Assembly (NCBI GenBank): GCA_022561985.1
Contig: JADFQE010000009.1
Location: forward strand, 1-41,144
DNA length: 41,144 bases
Source: Chloroflexota bacterium
GTDB taxonomy: Bacteria; Chloroflexota; Dehalococcoidia; Lucifugimonadales; Australimonadaceae
Direction: 5' to 3'
The notes below the pieces were generated by a model. It searched no databases. It was not told where the DNA came from and worked only from the letters and a program-made list of their open reading frames with translations. Positions 23,645 to 32,562 of this stretch are shown piece after piece (positions within the stretch are counted from its first letter, which is position 1; each line of letters begins with the position of its first letter). The position numbers were made by a program, and so were the translations under genes.

Positions 23645-24637
23645 CTACTGGTCCATCGTGCTTTCGGCGAAGACCTCGTCGAGGGCGATCAGCCGCGGCG
23701 TCAAGCCCTGCTCGTAGGAGTACTGCGCCGCGGTCTCGAGGGTCCTGCGGTTGGCAACGACCCCGTGCTGGACGAGGTTCGAGGCCAGCACGCCTCGGGA
23801 GGTGGGGGGGAGCAAGCCCGCGTCCACGTAGTACTCCACGTGCTCCATCCGCTGCGCCGCCGCGAGCTTGTTGGCCTTCTCGAACGCCGCGAGCACGTTG
23901 AGGACGGCCCAGGGGTGCTGCTCCGCGATCGAGCGCTTCATCACCATCCCGTGGTTGATATGCATGATGCCCGTCTTCTCGTAGTAGCGGGTGCCCTCGG
24001 CCACCGTGTCGGGGAAGAGGCTCTTGATATCGGGGTGGTGCCACAGATCCGCCGTGCTGCGGTCGACCAGGTTCGGGTCGACGATGTAGAGCAGCGTCGC
24101 CTCGAGCTCGCCCGAGAGCATCATCGAGCCGATGTTCTTCTCCAGGGGGATCTGGTGGATCGTGACGCCCTCCGGCGCCTTGAAGCCGACCGCGCTGGCG
24201 TGGCTGTGGTCCGGCGTCCGCTCCATCCAGAACTCCATGTCCTTGGGCTCGACGCCGAACTCGTGCTGCAGGACGCCGCGCGTCCATAGCGCGGCTGTCT
24301 GCTGGTACTCCGGCACGCCGACGCGCTTGCCCTTGAGGTCGGCCGGCGACTCGATGCCCGCATCCCGCCGGACCAGCACGCCGGTGTGGAAGAAGCGGCG
24401 CGTCGTGAAGACCGGCAGGCCGACCCACCGTTCGTCGCCGCCGGCGATCGACATGATGAGCGAGGAGAAGGACATCTCCGAGATATCGAAGTCCGCGAAC
24501 CGGAGCTGACGCCAGAACAGCTCGGATGGGTGCACCACGCTTGGGATCAGGTCGATGCCGTCGGGAGACACGGTGCCGTCGAGGAGCGGCCACGTGCGTG
24601 GGTTGGAAGCCATGCCGATGCTGAGCTGGATGTTCAA
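23645..24637 (-). CDS. 4,5-dihydroxyphthalate decarboxylase-like / periplasmic-binding-fold protein
   Basis: 330 residues from a TTG at 24637 with GGAGG four bases upstream; starts further upstream lack a ribosome site. LNIQLSIGMASNPRTWPLLDG opens the type II binding fold, followed by FDISEMSFSS, DLKGKRVGVPEYQQTA and a C-terminal helical lobe. This pattern is found in proteins annotated as 4,5-dihydroxyphthalate decarboxylase, many of which are in fact of unknown function. No signal peptide, so likely cytoplasmic and more enzyme than transport protein. Rieske oxygenases in the window fit an aromatic-acid context, but 10 kb away. Promoter-like TTGACA and TTACAT lie at 24711-24740. Confidence 0.75.
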   Translation of the reverse strand: MNIQLSIGMASNPRTWPLLDGTVSPDGIDLIPSVVHPSELFWRQLRFADFDISEMSFSSLIMSIAGGDERWVGLPVFTTRRFFHTGVLVRRDAGIESPADLKGKRVGVPEYQQTAALWTRGVLQHEFGVEPKDMEFWMERTPDHSHASAVGFKAPEGVTIHQIPLEKNIGSMMLSGELEATLLYIVDPNLVDRSTADLWHHPDIKSLFPDTVAEGTRYYEKTGIMHINHGMVMKRSIAEQHPWAVLNVLAAFEKANKLAAAQRMEHVEYYVDAGLLPPTSRGVLASNLVQHGVVANRRTLETAAQYSYEQGLTPRLIALDEVFAESTMDQ

Positions 24638-24710
24638 GGGTCCTCCTTCGTCCTGCAAGCGCGAAGCGCGCGGGGAAGCAAACGCACGGGGAAGCGCGGC
24701 CGGGAGCGCC

Positions 24711-24740
24711 ATGTAACGCCCTGCGCCGAGGCCATGTCAA
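24711..24740 (-). promoter_or_regulatory. promoter-like sequence before the decarboxylase-like gene
   Basis: On the minus strand TTGACA (24735-24740) and TTACAT (24711-24716) with 18 bases between. Confidence 0.45.
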
Positions 24741-24905
24741 GTGCGGTGCGACGGCGCCGGTGCCGTCTGGACGCGCCCGGCCGGTGCGGCCGCCGGTGCC
24801 CGTACCCAACCCTTGTGGGTGTGCGCGCTGGGGGGCTTCCCCTGCACCGAAGTGGAGGCCCACACCGTGGGGCGCGGCGGCGGGGGCGGCTACATTCGGT
24901 GGTGC

Positions 24906-24971
24906 GGCGCCCCACCGCGCCAGCGCCTCCACGGAGCCCCCCTCCGCGAGCGAGGGTTGCGGTGGGGCGCC
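24906..24971 (+). repeat. 13-bp inverted repeat before the zinc-ribbon gene
   Basis: GGCGCCCCACCGC (24906-24918) and its exact complement (24959-24971) enclose about 40 bases, which contain a smaller CGGAG/CTCCG hairpin. The structure ends 12 bases before the start codon at 24984 and may affect translation. The rest of the stretch from 24638 shows no gene. Confidence 0.6.
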
Positions 24972-24983
24972 AGAGGCTGTGCC

Positions 24984-25559
24984 ATGGTCATGTCTCAAGC
25001 CGACATAGACGCCCTCATCGCAGGCCAAGGCGCCGCTGAGGACGAAGACGCCTCCACGATAGACGCGCTGGTGGCCGACACCGAGCAGCCCGCCGCGCCC
25101 CCAGACGATCCCGGGGCCGTCGATGCCGGGGCCGGCGGTCCCGCAGCTGGCGATCCCGCAGCCGCGGCGGGCCAACCCGGCGCCGAGCCCGCAACCGCCG
25201 CCGTGCGCTCCTGGTCCGCCAGCGCGACCACCGCGACCGACAAGCTGGATGCCCGCGTGGGCGAGATGGAATCGCGGGTCCAAGCCCTGGAGACGGCGCC
25301 TCCCGCGCCGGCCGCGGCAGCCGTGGACCAGGGCGCGATCGTCGAGCTGCGCGCGGCGCTCGCCCAGGCGAATGCCACCGTCGAGCGCCTCAGCGCGGCG
25401 GTCCAGCAGCTCACCGCCCAGTCGCAGGCGTCGTTGGGATTCGACGCGCAGCACACCTTCGACTGCCCCTCCTGCGGCAGCCACGGCACCATCGCCGTGC
25501 CCGTGAGCTGCACGAGCTGCGGCCACGAGGCCGAGTGGGGCTTCTGGCCCGGCCAGTAG
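24984..25559 (+). CDS. zinc-ribbon protein with FliM-like N-terminal peptide
   Basis: 191 residues from ATG 24984 (or ATG 24990). The start, MSQADIDALIAGQG, matches the SQxEIDALL peptide with which FliM, FliN and FliY proteins bind CheY-P. Then follows a long Ala/Pro-rich linker, a coiled-coil segment (MESRVQALE, IVELRAALAQANATVERLSA), and a C-terminal ribbon FDCPSCGSHG...SCTSCGHEAEW with two CxxC pairs that should bind zinc. No flagellar domain is present. The gene is 350 bases from a divergent gene and about 1.6 kb from cheX. A role in a response-regulator pathway is inference; the match to the peptide is short. Confidence 0.7.
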   Translation: MVMSQADIDALIAGQGAAEDEDASTIDALVADTEQPAAPPDDPGAVDAGAGGPAAGDPAAAAGQPGAEPATAAVRSWSASATTATDKLDARVGEMESRVQALETAPPAPAAAAVDQGAIVELRAALAQANATVERLSAAVQQLTAQSQASLGFDAQHTFDCPSCGSHGTIAVPVSCTSCGHEAEWGFWPGQ

Positions 25560-25712
25560 CCCGCAGCGCGCTCCCGGACCACCCTCACCGTCTCTCCGAG
25601 ACTGCCGGCGCTCGCCCGCGAACGCTCTGCCATCCGATCGTTGCGCGGACCGGGCCGATGTTGCACCATGCGCCTCGGCTCCACAGCCAATACGCAGGCG
25701 GGGAGGCGCAAC

Positions 25713-26051
25713 GTGGCAGGACTCGCAGAGGAGCAGTGTGCAGCGCTGTCTTCGGGCTCGATCGCGGCATCGCCGGCCGAGATCGCCGAGCTCAAGGCTC
25801 AGGTGCCCGAGTGGACGGTCGTGCGCGACGGCGCGGACAGGATCGAGCGGTCGTACGCCTTCGGGAGCTTCGCCGAGGCACTCGCGTTCACGGACCGGGT
25901 CGGGGCGGCCGCCGAGGAGCAAGACCACCACCCGCAGATCACCACCGAGTGGGGCCGCACGACGGTGCGCTGGTGGACGCACGTCGCACGCGGACTGCAC
26001 CGCAACGACTTCATCATGGCGGCCAAGACCGACGCCCTGTACGAGGGCTGA
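25713..26051 (+). CDS. 4a-hydroxytetrahydrobiopterin dehydratase (pterin carbinolamine dehydratase)
   Basis: 112 residues from GTG 25713, with GGGGAGG ahead. Family motif: EEQDHHPQITTEWGRTTVRW, then THVARGLHRNDFIMAAKTD. The neighbouring histidines in DHHP and the H of LH are the catalytic set. The enzyme recycles oxidised pterin cofactor, or acts in molybdopterin-type metabolism in bacteria without phenylalanine hydroxylase. The next gene begins two bases after its stop, implying co-translation. Confidence 0.93.
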   Translation: MAGLAEEQCAALSSGSIAASPAEIAELKAQVPEWTVVRDGADRIERSYAFGSFAEALAFTDRVGAAAEEQDHHPQITTEWGRTTVRWWTHVARGLHRNDFIMAAKTDALYEG

Positions 26052-26052
26052 G

Positions 26053-26508
26053 GTGGACTGGGCTGCGTTCGCGCAGCAGGCGCCCGCACTCGCGGCCTTC
26101 GGCGAAGAGCGGTTCGCCCGGACCGGGCCCGCACTGGTCGGAACGCTCCGCAGGGACGGCTGGCCGCGCATCTCCCCCGTCGAGATCCACCTCATCGACG
26201 GGCATCTCTACCTCGGCATGGAGTGGCGGACGCTCAAGGCGCTCGATTTGATGCGCGACCCGCGCATCACGGTGCACAGCGTCTTCGCCGGGCGCCAGGG
26301 CGCCGAGGGCGAGTTCATGGTTTTCGGCCGCGCCACGGACGTCCGCAGCCCCGCCCGGCGCGTGCGCTTCGGAGCCGTCGTGAGCGAGCGCCGGGGCGAG
26401 CCGTTCACGGACTCCGAGTCCCATCTGTTCGAGGTCGACATCGAGAGCGCCACCTCGGTGACCATCGAGGACGGCGAGCGGTCCATCGAGATGTGGAAGG
26501 CCGACTAG
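26053..26508 (+). CDS. pyridoxamine 5'-phosphate oxidase-family FMN-binding protein
   Basis: 151 residues from GTG 26053, one base after the previous stop. The split-barrel pattern RDGWPRISPVEIHLIDGHLYLG, then ALDLMRDPRITVHS and FGRATDV, is typical of PPOX-like flavin or F420 proteins. A missing set of pyridoxine-specific residues argues against true PdxH. Substrate unknown. Coupled to the pterin dehydratase by spacing. Confidence 0.8.
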   Translation: MDWAAFAQQAPALAAFGEERFARTGPALVGTLRRDGWPRISPVEIHLIDGHLYLGMEWRTLKALDLMRDPRITVHSVFAGRQGAEGEFMVFGRATDVRSPARRVRFGAVVSERRGEPFTDSESHLFEVDIESATSVTIEDGERSIEMWKAD

Positions 26509-26630
26509 CGCCCCGGACCGGGCCGCTGGCCCCGGCGCCGTGACGTGCTAGACTCCGGCTCGCCCGGCTCACGGGCGAGCTCACGAGAACGGCCCCACCA
26601 GCCCCACCGGCCCAACTCAGGAGGAGCGTC

Positions 26631-27746
26631 ATGGTCGAAGCGCGTCAGCAGGCGTGGAAGCTCACCCCCTTCGAGCGGTGGGTCGAGTCCGAAGAGCTGC
26701 AGGTCATCGCCACGCACACCGTCCCGGACATCTTCACCGAACCGCTCGATGAGTGGCGGCGGACCGGCTGTAGAGCCGCGCTCCTTGACCTATCGCACGA
26801 CCACCAGAAAGACCGGATGGTCACCAACCAGGGCTTCATCCGTTACCTCGTCGAGATCCCGCCCGGCGGCACCTTCAGGGCCGAGCGGCACATGTACGAG
26901 GAGATCTTCTACGTGGTGGAGGGCCGCGGCGCCGCCACCATCTGGTACGACGGCGGCCCCAAGCAGACCTTCGAGTGGCACGAGGACAGCGTGTTCTCCA
27001 TCCCGCTCAACGCCTGGCACGAGATCTACAACGCGAGTGGAACGGAGCCGGTGCGGCTGTACGGGGCCACGAACATGCCGGGCATATTCAACCTCTTCGG
27101 CAGCGCCGACTTCGTCTTCAACTGCACCAGCACCTTCCCGGAGCGGTTCGACCCGACCGACGAGATGTACTTCAGCGGCAAGACCAACCGGCTCGCCGAC
27201 CGGCTGATGGAGATGAACTTCATCCCGAGCATCACGACCATGCTCCTCGACCGGTGGGTCGCACGCGGGCCCGGCACCAACATGTTCGTCATCATGGCCG
27301 GCGGCCGCCTGATCTGCCACGTCTCCGAGTTCCCCCCGGCCTCCTACAAGAAGGGCCATAACTTCGGTGCGGACAGCCAGGCCAAGACCCCGCGCGGCGG
27401 CCAGCAGACGGACACCAGCTACCTGTTCCTCAGCGGGGAGGGGTACGACCTCCAGTGGGCGCCCGGCGCGGTCCCCGGCCCCGGCGTCGACTTCACGCGC
27501 TACAACTTCAAGCGTGGCTCGCTGATGTCGAACGGGCACGGCGGTCACCAGCACTTCAACCCCAGCGCCGACCCGGCCCGGTACCTGGTGTTCAGGCCGG
27601 GCAACCCGGCGTTCACGGGAGGCGGGGTGCGCGCGGGTGACGGCTCGGCGCAGATCGAGTTCAAGGACCAGGACCCGCGCATCCACGAGCTGTTCGAGGC
27701 CGAGTGCGCGAAGAACGGCACCACGCCCAGCCTTCCGGAAGACTAG
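26631..27746 (+). CDS. bicupin protein
   Basis: 371 residues from ATG 26631 after a perfect AGGAGG. The N-terminal cupin has ERHMYEEIFYVVEGRG (Glu85, His87, Glu91 as candidate ligands) and a motif 2 with SIPLNAWHEIYN. The C-terminal cupin shows YKKGHNFGAD and GGHQHFNPSADPARYLVF, but its first motif is interrupted by an insert rich in Gly/Gln (AKTPRGGQQTDT). It is homologous to the bicupin at 32601-33761, which lies in the transporter/Rieske run. Similar bicupins act as ring-cleaving dioxygenases or related enzymes; the reaction here is unknown. Confidence 0.85.
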   Translation: MVEARQQAWKLTPFERWVESEELQVIATHTVPDIFTEPLDEWRRTGCRAALLDLSHDHQKDRMVTNQGFIRYLVEIPPGGTFRAERHMYEEIFYVVEGRGAATIWYDGGPKQTFEWHEDSVFSIPLNAWHEIYNASGTEPVRLYGATNMPGIFNLFGSADFVFNCTSTFPERFDPTDEMYFSGKTNRLADRLMEMNFIPSITTMLLDRWVARGPGTNMFVIMAGGRLICHVSEFPPASYKKGHNFGADSQAKTPRGGQQTDTSYLFLSGEGYDLQWAPGAVPGPGVDFTRYNFKRGSLMSNGHGGHQHFNPSADPARYLVFRPGNPAFTGGGVRAGDGSAQIEFKDQDPRIHELFEAECAKNGTTPSLPED

Positions 27747-28379
27747 CTGCGAACGCTGCTGCACACCTGGGTCCCACTCGGCCTGCCGCTCGTCGGCTGG
27801 ACGCTGGGGTGGGTTTATGCCTGGCAGAGCCGGCTGCTGGAGCGCTTCGGCCGTGAGGGCGGCCCCGGGCTCACGGTCTTCGAGAATACCGCGAGCGATC
27901 TCCAGGTCCTCTGGATAGCCTCGGGCGTGGGGCTCTTCCTCTCGGCCGTCGGCGTGAGCCTGCTGATCCACCGGGGCATCTTCGCGTCGGAGTCGCCCGC
28001 GTGGAGCCGCGTGTGGGGCGTCGCCGGCGTCGTGCTCACGATCGCCGGCCTCTCCATGCCGATCCTGTTCCCGTCCACGACCGTCATGGTGCTCGACGAG
28101 CGGGCTGCGGTCTTCACCGTCGAGTCGCGGTGGCTCTATGCCGAGACGGTGGAGGTGCTCGCCTTCGACGATATCGCGAGGGTGAACCTGCGCGTCCACC
28201 GGACGCTCCTGCGCATCGGGGACGAGCAGGCGTGCCGGGCGGCCACGGGGCTGAGCATCGTGCGCCGCGACCGGACGTGGCTGGACATCCCCCCCGGCTT
28301 CGACCACGAGGCGGTGGCGGCCGGCGTCGCCGAAGCCGTCGGCGTCCCCCTCGACCGCACCGGCGCCGACGAATGCTGA
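27747..28379 (+). CDS. membrane protein, probable CTG start
   Basis: The frame directly after the bicupin stop is open for 210 codons, in the same frame as that gene. It has three hydrophobic helices (VPLGLPLVGWTLGWVYAW, VLWIASGVGLFLSAVGVSLL, WGVAGVVLTIAGLSMPILF) and a soluble C-terminal part. No ATG, GTG or TTG occurs before GTG 27927, yet the upstream part clearly codes for the first helix, so the start is probably CTG 27747, with GGAAG six bases ahead. A shorter form from 27927 or readthrough of the bicupin TAG are the alternatives. Function unknown. Confidence 0.6.
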   Translation: MRTLLHTWVPLGLPLVGWTLGWVYAWQSRLLERFGREGGPGLTVFENTASDLQVLWIASGVGLFLSAVGVSLLIHRGIFASESPAWSRVWGVAGVVLTIAGLSMPILFPSTTVMVLDERAAVFTVESRWLYAETVEVLAFDDIARVNLRVHRTLLRIGDEQACRAATGLSIVRRDRTWLDIPPGFDHEAVAAGVAEAVGVPLDRTGADEC

Positions 28380-28383
28380 CGAG

Positions 28384-28415
28384 GCGTCGGTGCGCGATAG
28401 ATCGCGCACCGACGC
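28384..28415. terminator. 15-bp palindrome between convergent genes
   Basis: GCGTCGGTGCGCGAT and its exact complement around AG. It sits between two gene ends that face each other, fitting a two-way terminator. It shares the GCGCGAT core with palindromes at 32563 and 37751. Confidence 0.7.
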
Positions 28416-28445
28416 AGCCGGCCCGCTGTCCGTGACCCCCGCCGC

Positions 28446-29423
28446 CTATTCAGTGACGATGATCTTCATGCTCCCGTGCTCGCCCGGGTCCGAGCTGTCG
28501 TCGATCACGTACTCCCCGGCCTCCGTGAACGGCCCGATCACGAAGGGCTCGAGCCGGACCGCCCCCAGGTCGTGGTCGATGCCGAGGGCCTCGATCGTCA
28601 GGTGGTGGTCCTTGGTGCTCCGGCTGCCGCTCTGACGCAGCGTGTCGACCTGGATCGTGTCGCCCACGCGGACGCTCAAGACCAGCCCGTCGCCCGCATT
28701 CGACTTGGGGCGGGAGTTGGGGTCGTACCCCCAGTACGCATCGGGGCCCATCCGCAGCTCGAACAGACCGTCCTCCATGACGATGGCGCTCACCACGTAG
28801 GTGCTCCCCGCCGCCAGCACCACCGCCTCGACCTCCGGGACGAGGCGCACGATGTCCTGTGCCTCCGAGCACCACGCAGCCGCGCGCGCGAGGCCGCACA
28901 CGCTCCAGGTCGTCGTCGCGAGCAGCTCATGGGGGCGGTCCATCGTCTCCATCCGGACCGTGAAGGGCGCCTTCGGCGCCTGGATCATCTCGGCGGTGAG
29001 CGCGTCTCGTCCCTCCTCGCCGGGGACGCCGAGGGCCAGCGCGAACTCCCCGTTCTCGTCGGCCACGCGCAGCATGTGGTCCGGCGTTCCGTAGTGGATG
29101 GGCTCCTCCCTCCGCTCGCCGTCCTCGATCCAGATCTGGAACCACTGGCCGGGCTCCAAGCCCGAGCCGTAGATCCAGACGCCGAGCGGCTCACCATGCT
29201 CGATGAGCGGCCAGTTCATGACCTCCGGGTCCATGCGCAGGGTGACGCCCGGCACGCCTGTCGTGTCGATGGTCGGCGTCGGCGCCATCGTCGGCGTCGG
29301 GTCTGGCTCGGCCGTCGGGGTCGGGGGCGTGGTCGGCGTCGGGTCTCCCGCGCACGCCGCCACGACAAAGACCGTGGCGAGCAACAGCCCCACCCATCCC
29401 GCGTTCCTTAAAGCTCTATTCAT
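28446..29423 (-). CDS. lipoprotein with a cupredoxin-like C-terminal domain
   Basis: 325 residues from ATG 29423 with GAGGAG upstream. A lipobox ends at Cys24 (FVVAAC), followed by a Thr/Pro linker. The middle part is unassigned (LRMDPEVMNWPLIEHGEPLG, GLEPGQWFQIWIEDGE). The C-terminus has KDHHLTIEALGIDHDLG and GEYVIDDSSDPGEHGSMKI, similar to a plastocyanin-type fold; His and Met remain, but the usual Cys ligand is absent, so copper binding is uncertain. It is the last gene of the run Rieske, bicupin, permease, binding protein, lipoprotein. Confidence 0.8.
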   Translation of the reverse strand: MNRALRNAGWVGLLLATVFVVAACAGDPTPTTPPTPTAEPDPTPTMAPTPTIDTTGVPGVTLRMDPEVMNWPLIEHGEPLGVWIYGSGLEPGQWFQIWIEDGERREEPIHYGTPDHMLRVADENGEFALALGVPGEEGRDALTAEMIQAPKAPFTVRMETMDRPHELLATTTWSVCGLARAAAWCSEAQDIVRLVPEVEAVVLAAGSTYVVSAIVMEDGLFELRMGPDAYWGYDPNSRPKSNAGDGLVLSVRVGDTIQVDTLRQSGSRSTKDHHLTIEALGIDHDLGAVRLEPFVIGPFTEAGEYVIDDSSDPGEHGSMKIIVTE

Positions 29424-29486
29424 CCTGCATCTCCTCGGAGTGCTGAAAGTCTGTCCCCCGACGCCGGTGACGCCGGCCACCGCCCG

Positions 29487-30740
29487 CTAGCGGTGGATCG
29501 AGTCCCAGAGAGCCGCCATGTCCTCGAGCCCCTGCACCGGGTCGTAGCCGGGCGTGTCCTCGATGAACGCGTACTCCTTGCCCGGCTCCCGGCGTTCCTC
29601 CGGGAGCGTGTTGCCCCATTCGGTCACGTCGTCCCGGAGCGTCGGGCTCGGGTTCCGGTCGGTGGTCAGGATGTGCCGTTGCGTCTGTCCCTCGTGCGAG
29701 AGCCACCAGTTCAGCAGGAGCTGCTGCGCGTTCGGGTTCAGGGGGCGGTCCACGGCGCTCACGATGTCGCCGCTCGCGGTGCCGCTCATGAAGTTGATGT
29801 CCCGCCACTGGTCCCGGATGATCGGGTCCTGGTCGATGTTGGCGATGGGCGCGGCCAGCTCCTGGAGCCGCTCGAACTCACCGCCGACGCCGGCGGTCAT
29901 GATCTCCAGGTCGAAGGAGCCCCGGACCAGCCCGTCCTGGATGGCCCGCGCGTCGGTCAGCCACGTGACGTTGGGGTTCCGTATCCACGCTTCGACCCAC
30001 TCCGGTCCGACGTCCGGGGCCCACCAGCGGCTGGTCCAGCCACCGCTCGCCCCGGGGTCCGTCGGCGGCGTGGTGACGAAGCTCCAGTCCTTGTCCAGGT
30101 AGTCCCACACGGACGAGATGCTCCGCACGTCCTCCGTGGTCAGCAGGTTGGTGTTGTACCACGAGGCTTCGATGCCGCTCCCGGCCGTCGCCGCATAGCT
30201 GATGATGTACTCGCCGCCGGGGTCGACGAACCGGCGCCGGTTGCCCTCCCAGTTGCTCAGGTCGATCACGTCGGGCAGGAACAGCAGCCGCTCGACGGGC
30301 TGGAGCACGCCGTTCGGGACGAGGCGCTCCAGGCTCGTGCCGAGGCCGGAGATGAACAGGTCGATGGTGAAGCGCCCGGCGTTCCGCTCGGCGAGGATCC
30401 GGTCGACCAGCTCACGGGAGCTTCCGCCGCTCGAGCGGACCTTGATCCCGTACTTGTCTCCGAAGAACTTGAAGAGCGGCCGGTACACGACGGCCGCGGA
30501 GCCCCCGATGATGACGAGCTCGCCCTCCTCGCGGGCTTTCACCTGCAGCTCGTCCCACTGGACCTCCCAGGCTTCCCGCGTGTCGGGAGCGTCCGCCCCA
30601 CCGGCCGGCGCGACCGGCGTGGAGGTCGGGTCCGGACTCCCACACGCGGCCAGCAGGCCGAGCAGCCCGCCCAGCAGCAGACCGAGGACCGCTGTCCTCA
30701 TACGCTTCCCTGCTCGCTGTCCTCGCTTCGGGTTCGACAT
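29487..30740 (-). CDS. Fbp-type ABC transporter substrate-binding lipoprotein
   Basis: 417 residues from ATG 30740. The signal peptide ends in LLAACGS (Cys33), so the mature protein is anchored to the membrane. The domain opens with AREEGELVIIGGSAAVVYRPL and RILAERNAGRFTIDLFISG, typical of iron/organic-acid binding proteins. It is the intact paralogue of the broken gene at 3374-4651. The permease gene begins its frame 54 bases upstream in the operon. Ligand unknown; the iron ligands of FbpA (a C-terminal Tyr-Tyr pair) are not obvious, which favours an organic ligand. Confidence 0.9.
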   Translation of the reverse strand: MSNPKRGQRAGKRMRTAVLGLLLGGLLGLLAACGSPDPTSTPVAPAGGADAPDTREAWEVQWDELQVKAREEGELVIIGGSAAVVYRPLFKFFGDKYGIKVRSSGGSSRELVDRILAERNAGRFTIDLFISGLGTSLERLVPNGVLQPVERLLFLPDVIDLSNWEGNRRRFVDPGGEYIISYAATAGSGIEASWYNTNLLTTEDVRSISSVWDYLDKDWSFVTTPPTDPGASGGWTSRWWAPDVGPEWVEAWIRNPNVTWLTDARAIQDGLVRGSFDLEIMTAGVGGEFERLQELAAPIANIDQDPIIRDQWRDINFMSGTASGDIVSAVDRPLNPNAQQLLLNWWLSHEGQTQRHILTTDRNPSPTLRDDVTEWGNTLPEERREPGKEYAFIEDTPGYDPVQGLEDMAALWDSIHR

Positions 30741-30794
30741 CGGTATCCCCTTTCTCTTTCGCGGCTCCCGCTGCCGGGGCCGGTATCGTCGCGG

Positions 30795-32540
30795 CTACTG
30801 GTGCCGCACGCCCTGGCGGAGGCCGTAGGCGCGCACCGCCCAGCCCAAGCCCACGGTGATGAGCATCAGTATGATCGCGGTGATGCTCGCCGCCTCCTGG
30901 TTCGCGGAGCTCAGCCGGTACTCCAGCGCGAGGATCGAGAGCGTCATCGTATCCCGGGACGCCAGCAGGATGATGCTGCTGGTCGCGCCGGCTGCGCCCG
31001 TGAAGTTGAAGACCGCGAGCAGCACCAGCGTCTTCATCGTGAGCGGGATCCATATCGTGTAGTACGTCCTGATCCAGCCCGCGCCGGAGATACGCGCCGC
31101 GTCCTCCATGTCCTGCCCGACCTGCACGAAGGTCCCCTTCATGATGTTCGTGCCCGAGGTGTTGCCGGAGATGATGACCACGAGCAGCAACGCCCAGATC
31201 GTCCCGTACAGGACGGCGAGCCCCGGCGTCCCGAGGAACATGACGAGCAGCCCCAGCCCCGAGAGCAGCCCCGGGATGGCCCCGGAGGCCCAGATCATCC
31301 AGTCCAGCGTCCCCCGTCCGCGCCAGTTGGTCCTCACGATGATGTAGGCGAGCAGCGAGAACAGCAGCGGGCTCGCGATGGCCGCGATGAGCCCGAGGAC
31401 CATCGTCGTCCGCACCGCGCGTATGAATACCGGATCGGTCAGCACCGTCACCCAGTGCTCCGTCGTGTAGGTCGGGATGAGCTCGAACAGCCCGGCCCTC
31501 GACATGAAGCTCCCCAGGAGGAGCGCGGCCAGCGGGAACACGCTGAGGGCGGCGAGCAGGATGAAGATGGCGGCGAGCACCGGCACCTTCCACGCGCCAA
31601 GGTCGATCAGCCCTCCCCTGAAGGTCGCCGTGATCGTCGTGTACCGCGCGCGGTAGATGATCCAGCGCTGCAGCGGGATGATGAGCGCGATGATCGCCAT
31701 CGTGATGCTGGCGAGCACCGTCGCCTGGCCGTACTTCGGCGGCTCCTGGGTCACGAGCTCGTAGATGAAAGTCGAGTAGACGAAGAAGCCGATGGGCGTG
31801 CCCAGCAGAAGCTCGGTCTCGAAGGACTGGAAGATCCGCAGCAGCTGCAGCGCCGTCACCAGCACGATCGGCGTGGCCATGAGCGGCAGGGTCACGCGCA
31901 GCATCGTCATGAGGTTCGACGCGCCGCTCACCCGCGCCGCCTCCTCCATGTTGGCGTCCATGTTGCGGAAGTAGGGGGTCAGGATCATGACCTTGAGCAC
32001 GATGCCGTTGCCCATCAGGCTGGAGAACCAGATGCCGGCGATGGAGTAGATGTTGAAGATCGGTCCGTCGACGAAGGGGAGCCGCTCCGCGAAGGTGTTG
32101 ATGATTCCGACCTGCGGGTCCAAGAGCATGATCCAGCCGATGGTCGTCGCGAGTCCGGGGATCATGTAGGCGACCCAGAAGGCGAACTCGATCCCGTGGG
32201 ACCACGGGATACGGGTCCGCGCGAGCGTCCAGGCGATCACGATGCCGACGGGCATGGAGACGGCGAAGGTCAGGCCCCAGATGAAGAACGAATTCCAGAC
32301 CGCCCGGAAGATGCCCGGCTTCGTGAAGGCCACGCGCCAGTTGTCCAAGCCCCATTCGGGCGCGCCGACGAACACCTCGGGCGCGACGTTGAAGGAGTAG
32401 ATGACGAGGAGCAGGATCGGGTAGACGAAGTAGAACCCCAGCAGCAGCAGGACCCCGGCCATGATGTAGGTGCTGCGCTGCCTCAGGGTGTAGGCGGCCG
32501 CCGCCCGTGCCGTCGGCCGCGCTCGTTTGAGCGTCGTCAT
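30795..32540 (-). CDS. ABC transporter permease, fused two-domain Fbp type
   Basis: 581 residues with about 12 membrane helices and two EAA loops, EEAARVSGASNLMTM...LPLM and EDAARISGAGWIRTYY...IPLT. It is homologous to the permease at 6679-8502 along its length, with identical stretches such as QLLRIFQSFETELLLG. It lies between the bicupin and the binding-protein gene on the same strand. No ATPase gene is nearby. Start at ATG 32540, with a GAGAGA-type ribosome site. Confidence 0.92.
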   Translation of the reverse strand: MTTLKRARPTARAAAAYTLRQRSTYIMAGVLLLLGFYFVYPILLLVIYSFNVAPEVFVGAPEWGLDNWRVAFTKPGIFRAVWNSFFIWGLTFAVSMPVGIVIAWTLARTRIPWSHGIEFAFWVAYMIPGLATTIGWIMLLDPQVGIINTFAERLPFVDGPIFNIYSIAGIWFSSLMGNGIVLKVMILTPYFRNMDANMEEAARVSGASNLMTMLRVTLPLMATPIVLVTALQLLRIFQSFETELLLGTPIGFFVYSTFIYELVTQEPPKYGQATVLASITMAIIALIIPLQRWIIYRARYTTITATFRGGLIDLGAWKVPVLAAIFILLAALSVFPLAALLLGSFMSRAGLFELIPTYTTEHWVTVLTDPVFIRAVRTTMVLGLIAAIASPLLFSLLAYIIVRTNWRGRGTLDWMIWASGAIPGLLSGLGLLVMFLGTPGLAVLYGTIWALLLVVIISGNTSGTNIMKGTFVQVGQDMEDAARISGAGWIRTYYTIWIPLTMKTLVLLAVFNFTGAAGATSSIILLASRDTMTLSILALEYRLSSANQEAASITAIILMLITVGLGWAVRAYGLRQGVRHQ

Positions 32541-32562
32541 CGCGATATCTCTCTATCGGTGT

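Noticed and set aside
23484-26195. A 903-codon open frame on the minus strand
   Set aside because: It covers several well-supported genes on both strands and has Arg/Gly/Ala-rich composition without any domain.
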